Source of the DNA: Poriferisodalis sp965208555
GTDB lineage: Bacteria > Actinomycetota > Acidimicrobiia > Acidimicrobiales > Poriferisodalaceae
DNA length: 64,000 nt
Direction of reading: 5' to 3'
Assembly: GCF_965208555.1 (NCBI RefSeq)
Contig: NZ_OZ242342.1
Coordinates: 2,294,001-2,358,000, forward strand
Positions within the stretch are counted from its first letter, which is position 1, and each line of letters begins with the position of its first letter. The position numbers and the translations under genes are program-made. Positions 60,071-64,000 of this stretch are shown here, in pieces. The notes under the pieces are model-generated. The model saw only the letters and a list, made by a program, of their open reading frames with translations. It searched no databases and was not told where the DNA came from.

Positions 60071-60941
60071 TGGTGAGCCAGTCGGCGATGGCTTGGCCGA
60101 TCTCGTCGGGGCTGTCCTCCTGGCAGAAGTGGTTGCCCGCGACGGTCACCTCGGTCTGGTTCGGCCACGTGCGGCAGAACTCCAGTTGCGGTCCGTTGAG
60201 GATCGCGCCCGGCTCGGCGTTGACCAGCAGCTTGGGCACGTCTGAGTTCGACAGCCACTCGCCGTAGTCGGTCACGATCTGGGTGACGTCGGCGGGTTCG
60301 CCCTCGATCGGGATCTGCCGGGGCCACGTGAGGGTGGGGCGCCGGTGCTCAGGCTCGACGAACGGGCGCCGGTACTCGTTCATCTCCTCGTCGGACAGCT
60401 TGCGCTGGATCGAGCCGGGCAGCACCGCCTCCACGAACAGGTTCTTCGTGATGACCATCTCCTCGCCGGCGGGGGAGCGGAAGCCTTGGAAGATGCCGGC
60501 CGCGGCCTCGGGCCACTCCGCCCACGTCATCGGCCGCACGATGGCCTCCATGTACGCCAGGCCGCCGACGCGGTCACGGTGACGGTTGGCCCAGTCGAAG
60601 CCGAGCGCCGATCCCCAGTCGTGGATCACAAAGGTGATGTTGTCGCCGAGGTCGAGCTGGTCGAGCAGTCCGTCGAGATACTCGCGGTGTTCGACAAACC
60701 GGTACGAGTCGGGCCCGGTGTCGTCCAGCTTGTCCGAGTCGCCCTGGCCGATCAGGTCGGGGACGATGCAGCGGGCGTGCGGCGAGACGTGCGGCACGAT
60801 GTTGCGCCACAGGTACGACGATGTCGGGTTGCCGTGCAGGAACACCACGGCATCGCCGGAACCGGACTCGTGGTACGCCATCCGCTTGCCGTTCACGGTG
60901 GCGTAGGACTTGGACAGCGGTGCTGCGGACATGGGTGCCAT
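60063..60941 (-). CDS. Haloalkane dehalogenase (subfamily II)
   Basis: A 292-residue alpha/beta hydrolase closely matching LinB/DhaA-type dehalogenases. Nucleophile Asp108 and halide-binding Trp109 (VIHDWGSALGFDWA), second halide residue Asn38 (HGNPTSSYLW), acid Glu132 (MEAIVRP) and His271 (AGNHFCQED) make the complete subfamily II pentad at positions equal or nearly equal to LinB. It hydrolyses carbon-halogen bonds to alcohol and halide without cofactors. ATG 60941 follows CCAAGGAGC. A stop inside the nested repeats ends the gene. Natural substrates in this organism are unknown. Confidence 0.93.
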   Translation of the reverse strand: MAPMSAAPLSKSYATVNGKRMAYHESGSGDAVVFLHGNPTSSYLWRNIVPHVSPHARCIVPDLIGQGDSDKLDDTGPDSYRFVEHREYLDGLLDQLDLGDNITFVIHDWGSALGFDWANRHRDRVGGLAYMEAIVRPMTWAEWPEAAAGIFQGFRSPAGEEMVITKNLFVEAVLPGSIQRKLSDEEMNEYRRPFVEPEHRRPTLTWPRQIPIEGEPADVTQIVTDYGEWLSNSDVPKLLVNAEPGAILNGPQLEFCRTWPNQTEVTVAGNHFCQEDSPDEIGQAIADWLTSR

Positions 60942-61038
60942 GCGGTGCTCCTTGGGGCGTGTTTCGCCGAATCGATCAGTTCGGCGCCACATGATGCCCG
61001 ACCCGCCGGTTCAACGCTGCGCCGGCGGGTTCCTCAGT

Positions 61039-61923
61039 TCAAGAAGCCCGCTCGAACAGCAACAGGAACTCCATGATCCCGTGGTCCTCGGCGGACAGGA
61101 CGATCGGGACCTGCGGGACCGTCACGTCGAAGTCCGCGAAGGTGATCTCGACCGAGCCGACCACGGCGATGAGGTTGCCGACCAGCTGTGCCTCGATGTC
61201 GACGACCACCGGCTGGGTGATGCCATTCACCGTCAGGTCACCGGCTGCCGGGATGCTGACGGGCTCGCCGTCCTCGACGGCTCCAGCGATGTGCAACGAC
61301 TCGGTGAGCGAGAACGTCGCCGTCGGATGCTGCGAGGTGCCCAGGGCTCGCTGCACTGCGCCGTCGCGGCGCCGATCGTCGGTCTGCAGCGTGGTGAGAT
61401 CGACGGTGATCTCGACGGCGGTCACCTGCTCGTCCGCGATCTCGAGGGTGCCGCTCACGTCGCCCGTGCGTCCCACCGCGGTGAAGGCGCCGATGTTCGC
61501 CAGTTCCTCGTCGACCCGGAAGCCCGCAAACGATCCGGTGGCCTCGTCCAGGGTGAACTCTCCGGTTTCGGTGTCCACGGCCCACGTGCCGTCGAGTGCG
61601 GCGGTCGTCGCGACGGCCTCATCTGAGGACCCGGCTGCCTCAGCACCAACGTCGTCACCTGCAGCGACGAGATCCGCCTCAGGCTCTGGATCGTCCTCGG
61701 CCTGCGCAGCGCCGTCACTGTCGCCGGCATCGCCACCGATGGTTGTTGATGTCGCTGCGGGCGCCGGTTCTTGCTGTGCCTGCTCGGCGACCTCGACGGC
61801 CTCGGCCAGGCTGACTTCTTCGGGAGCATCGCCGAGCACACGCCAGATGCCGATGGCTGCCGCCGCGGCGATGACCACTAGCAGCACACCGACGGTCAGG
61901 AGCTTCCGGCGCCGGGGGCTCAT
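61039..61923 (-). CDS. Membrane-anchored YceI-family protein
   Basis: A 294-residue protein: a basic start, one transmembrane helix (LLTVGVLLVVIAAAAAIGIW), an acidic Ala/Glu-rich linker to about residue 110, then a YceI lipocalin-like domain (GTWAVDTETGEFTLDEATGS, ISVDLTTLQTDDRRRDGAVQ-type segment, HPTATFSLTES, GDLTVNGITQPVVVDIEAQL). YceI domains bind polyisoprenoids or other lipids outside the membrane. Divergent from the nucleotide enzyme by 28 bases. Confidence 0.88.
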   Translation of the reverse strand: MSPRRRKLLTVGVLLVVIAAAAAIGIWRVLGDAPEEVSLAEAVEVAEQAQQEPAPAATSTTIGGDAGDSDGAAQAEDDPEPEADLVAAGDDVGAEAAGSSDEAVATTAALDGTWAVDTETGEFTLDEATGSFAGFRVDEELANIGAFTAVGRTGDVSGTLEIADEQVTAVEITVDLTTLQTDDRRRDGAVQRALGTSQHPTATFSLTESLHIAGAVEDGEPVSIPAAGDLTVNGITQPVVVDIEAQLVGNLIAVVGSVEITFADFDVTVPQVPIVLSAEDHGIMEFLLLFERAS

Positions 61924-61951
61924 GGCGGGTCACGGTAGCTTGGGGCTGCTC

Positions 61952-63031
61952 ATGAAACTGCGCGACCTGCGAACCGGGCTGACCTTTGACGACGTGCTGA
62001 TCGTGCCGCAACGATCGTCGATACGCAGCCGCAGCCACGTATCGGTGCGCACCCGGCTCTCCCGCAACATTGCGCTGGAGCTGCCGGTGATCGCCGCCAA
62101 CATGGACACGGTCTGCGAGCACGAGATGGCGATCGCCATGGGACGCCTCGGCGGCGCGGGAATCGTCCACCGGTTCATGCCCATCGACGCGCAGGCGAGC
62201 CAGATCGCAGCGATCAAGCACGTCGACGACGGGGCACTGGTCGCCGGCGGCGCCGTGGGCACCGACCACGACATGGGGGACCGGGCCAAGGCACTGGTGG
62301 CGGCAGGGGCCGACGTGCTGGTGCTCGACATCGCGCACGGTCACGCCGATCACGCCATCGACGGCGTGCGCCGGCTGAAGGACCACTTCGACGACGTCGA
62401 CGTCATCGCAGGAAATGTCGCGACGCCCGAGGGAGCGCTCGACATGGCCGAGGCCGGCGCCGACGCGATCAAGGTCGGAGTCGGACCCGGCGGCGTCTGC
62501 ACCACCCGGCTGGTGGCGGGGGTCGGAGTGCCGCAGCTCAGTGCCACCGACGAGGTGGTCATCGCTCTGGCAGACGCCGGGCTTGACATCCCCGTCATTG
62601 CCGACGGCGGCATCAAGAACTCCGGCGACATCGCCAAGGCGCTCGCCGTGGGCGCCGAGACCGTGATGATCGGCAGCATGCTGGCGGGCACCAAGGAGAG
62701 CCCGGGCGAGGTCGAGCAGGGTCCCCACGGGCTGCGCAAGCGGATCCGGGGCATGGCGAGTTTCGAAGCCATCGAGGCCCGTGCGGAGCGCCACGGCGAG
62801 GAAATCGACGACGAGTACTTCGAGCAACGGGCACCCGAAGGCGTCGAGGGCACCGTGCCGTACCGGGGCGAGGCGGGCAAGCTGATCGGCGAGCTCATGG
62901 CCGGGCTGCGCAGTGCGATGAGCTACACCAATGCCCGCACGCTGGCGGAATTCACCGAGCGGGCGAGCTTCGTGGCGGTGACACCGCTCGGGTTGGCGGA
63001 GAACACGCCGCACGCCACCCTGTCGTACTGA
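61952..63031 (+). CDS. IMP dehydrogenase/GMP reductase family enzyme without CBS domains
   Basis: A 359-residue TIM-barrel enzyme. The nucleotide and catalytic loop is KVGVGPGGVCTTRLVAGVGV (about 175-193) with Cys183, and VPYRGEAGK follows near the end. Typical enzymes read GPGSxCTTR; here the serine is glycine. There is no CBS pair between barrel strands, and the flap tyrosine pair Arg-Tyr of IMP dehydrogenases reads Glu-Tyr (DDEYFEQ), which favours GMP reductase-like activity. Either IMP to XMP oxidation or GMP to IMP reduction is possible. ATG 61952 overlaps no other gene; the YceI gene is divergent. Confidence 0.82.
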   Translation: MKLRDLRTGLTFDDVLIVPQRSSIRSRSHVSVRTRLSRNIALELPVIAANMDTVCEHEMAIAMGRLGGAGIVHRFMPIDAQASQIAAIKHVDDGALVAGGAVGTDHDMGDRAKALVAAGADVLVLDIAHGHADHAIDGVRRLKDHFDDVDVIAGNVATPEGALDMAEAGADAIKVGVGPGGVCTTRLVAGVGVPQLSATDEVVIALADAGLDIPVIADGGIKNSGDIAKALAVGAETVMIGSMLAGTKESPGEVEQGPHGLRKRIRGMASFEAIEARAERHGEEIDDEYFEQRAPEGVEGTVPYRGEAGKLIGELMAGLRSAMSYTNARTLAEFTERASFVAVTPLGLAENTPHATLSY

Positions 63032-63077
63032 AGGCCCCTGCACCGGGCCGCAGCGACCCCAGCCGAGGAAGCCCGCC

Positions 63078-63446
63078 ATGGCAAGCGAACCGTCGAAGGA
63101 ACTGATCGCGCTGGACGATCCGTACCCGGACCGCGACTACGAGGTGCGCTGCACGACCCCGGAGCTCACCTGCGTCTGCCCAGTGACCGGTCAGCCCGAC
63201 TACGCCACCGTCGAGATCGCCTACGTGCCCGACCGCCGCATCGTGGAGCTGAAGTCGCTGAAGCTCTACCTGTGGAGCTACCGGGACGAGCCTGTCCATC
63301 ACGAGGCCATCACGAACCGCATCCTGGACGACCTGGTGACTGCTGTCGCGCCGAAGCAGGCGACGGTCGAGACTCGCTGGCTTGTCCGGGGCGGCATCAC
63401 GACCACCGTCACCGCTCGCCATCCCGCCGAGGCGTCGCTGGGCTGA
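63078..63446 (+). CDS. queF: NADPH-dependent preQ1 reductase
   Basis: A 122-residue single-domain QueF of the short (B. subtilis-like) type. The catalytic Cys34 and Asp41 lie in TCVCPVTGQPDYATVEIAYV, and the signature VELKSLKLYLWSYR has Leu where Ser is more usual. It reduces 7-cyano-7-deazaguanine to preQ1 in queuosine synthesis. A GAGGAAG ribosome site precedes the ATG. No other queuosine gene is in the window, nor an evident preQ1 riboswitch in the 46 bases upstream. Confidence 0.92.
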   Translation: MASEPSKELIALDDPYPDRDYEVRCTTPELTCVCPVTGQPDYATVEIAYVPDRRIVELKSLKLYLWSYRDEPVHHEAITNRILDDLVTAVAPKQATVETRWLVRGGITTTVTARHPAEASLG

Positions 63447-63498
63447 ATTCGCGACGCCTGACTGAAGCCTGTCCGGTGGCCTCAATACACTCGATCCG

Positions 63499-64000
63499 AT
63501 GCCGTTGTTGGCGCCTGCCGACAGGCGCATACTGCGTGAGCTGCTCACCCGTGGGGGTACGGCTGAGATAGGCGAGCTCAGCGCGGCTGCGGCGCTGGAC
63601 AACCAGGCCGTGCAGGCGTCGCTGGGCACGCTGCAGCAATCCGGCATCGTGGCGCAGGCAGGCTCAGTACCGGGACTGCGCGGCGCTCGCTGGTCGCTCA
63701 CCCGGCACGGTCATGAAGTCGGGCCGTCGCTGGTCGGTAGCGACCCCGGCGGTGTGGTCGATGGTCAGGAGGCCACCGGCCCAACCGATCCGGCCGAGGG
63801 ATGGGGCTTCCCGTGGCGGCCGCCCAAGCCCGAGGCTCCGCTGTATGCGACCGGCCTGAGCCGGCGAGCGCGTCGAGTGGCCGATCGCGCCGTCATCGGC
63901 ATGGCAGGGCCGCGGTCCAAGCGCCGTCGCGGCGCTCGGGCCATCGTCGCGATCCTGCTCGTGGCGGCAACCATCGGTGTGGGCTTCGTGGCGATGAATG
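63499..64000 (+). CDS. Helix-turn-helix membrane protein (partial)
   Basis: At least 167 residues, cut by the right edge. The N-terminal 70 residues (MPLLAPADRRILRELLTRGG, then AALDNQAVQASLGTLQQSGIV) look like a winged-helix DNA-binding domain. A Pro/Gly-rich stretch follows, then a basic segment and a transmembrane helix (ARAIVAILLVAATIGVGFVA) at the end of the window. A membrane-bound regulator is one reading; the rest of the gene is needed to judge. ATG 63499 is the first start after the queF stop. Confidence 0.65.
   Translation, partial: MPLLAPADRRILRELLTRGGTAEIGELSAAAALDNQAVQASLGTLQQSGIVAQAGSVPGLRGARWSLTRHGHEVGPSLVGSDPGGVVDGQEATGPTDPAEGWGFPWRPPKPEAPLYATGLSRRARRVADRAVIGMAGPRSKRRRGARAIVAILLVAATIGVGFVAMN

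Noticed and set aside
63032..63077. preQ1 riboswitch before queF
   Set aside because: Only 46 bases lie before the ATG and I see no A-rich tail or pseudoknot pattern.

Overview
The window is GC-rich chromosomal DNA, apparently from a free-living or host-associated actinobacterium. Supporting features are many GTG starts, luciferase-like (LLM) F420/flavin oxidoreductases, Ala/Thr-rich lipoprotein linkers, a DtxR-family regulator, cell-wall-binding type 2 repeats, CaiB-type CoA transferases and crotonases. An uncultured Acidimicrobiia-type lineage is my best guess; this is inference from gene content, since there is no rRNA or marker gene here. I see no tRNA, rRNA, CRISPR array, IS element or prophage. 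About 60 protein genes fill almost all of the window, and no gene-free stretch exceeds about 260 bases.

Region by region. 1-13.4 kb is catabolic and transport: a cut-off epimerase, a CoA-transferase/acyl-CoA dehydrogenase pair, a lipoprotein, a crotonase, a membrane cupredoxin, an LLM enzyme, an MFS carrier, a YbaY-like lipoprotein, a racemase-fold protein, a gamma-butyrobetaine-hydroxylase-like oxygenase overlapping an SDR, a VOC protein and a sarcosine-oxidase-like flavoprotein. 13.4-15.2 kb holds a VapBC module with a palindromic operator and two tandem RDD membrane proteins. 15.2-28.7 kb carries hydrolase/SRPBCC/SnoaL genes, an LLM enzyme, an MttB-family methyltransferase, a second crotonase, a cell-wall-binding/beta-propeller fusion, a Baeyer-Villiger-type monooxygenase, a polytopic membrane protein and a DUF3179 lipoprotein. 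28.7-30.3 kb is an iron locus (bacterioferritin, its [2Fe-2S] partner, a DtxR regulator).

30.4-42.1 kb is the most unusual part. A degenerate SDR and a molybdenum hydroxylase large subunit are followed by a substrate-binding lipoprotein translationally coupled to a two-transmembrane, internally duplicated helical periplasmic protein with no output domain. Facing it is a branched-chain-amino-acid-type ABC transporter whose two permeases and one ATPase are fused into one 952-residue chain, with its own binding protein and a separate second ATPase. 42.2-53.2 kb returns to catabolism: a beta-lactamase-fold esterase, LLM enzymes, an RHH antitoxin with what looks like an eroded toxin, an MFS carrier, a second molybdenum hydroxylase subunit, a DUF35/lipid-transfer-thiolase pair and a second Baeyer-Villiger enzyme. 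53.3-64 kb has a glutamine-amidotransferase-like hydrolase, a second propeller protein, a GFA protein, an FMN split-barrel protein, a 2OG oxygenase and beta-hydroxyacid dehydrogenase pair divergent (across a strong palindrome) from an LLM enzyme, a haloalkane dehalogenase, a YceI protein, an IMPDH/GMP-reductase-fold enzyme, QueF and a partial helix-turn-helix membrane protein.

Taken together the genes suggest an oxidative scavenger of methylated amines, carnitine/betaine-like compounds, steroid-like or cyclic ketones and halogenated organics. Several enzymes occur as paralogue pairs, and several have lost textbook catalytic residues.
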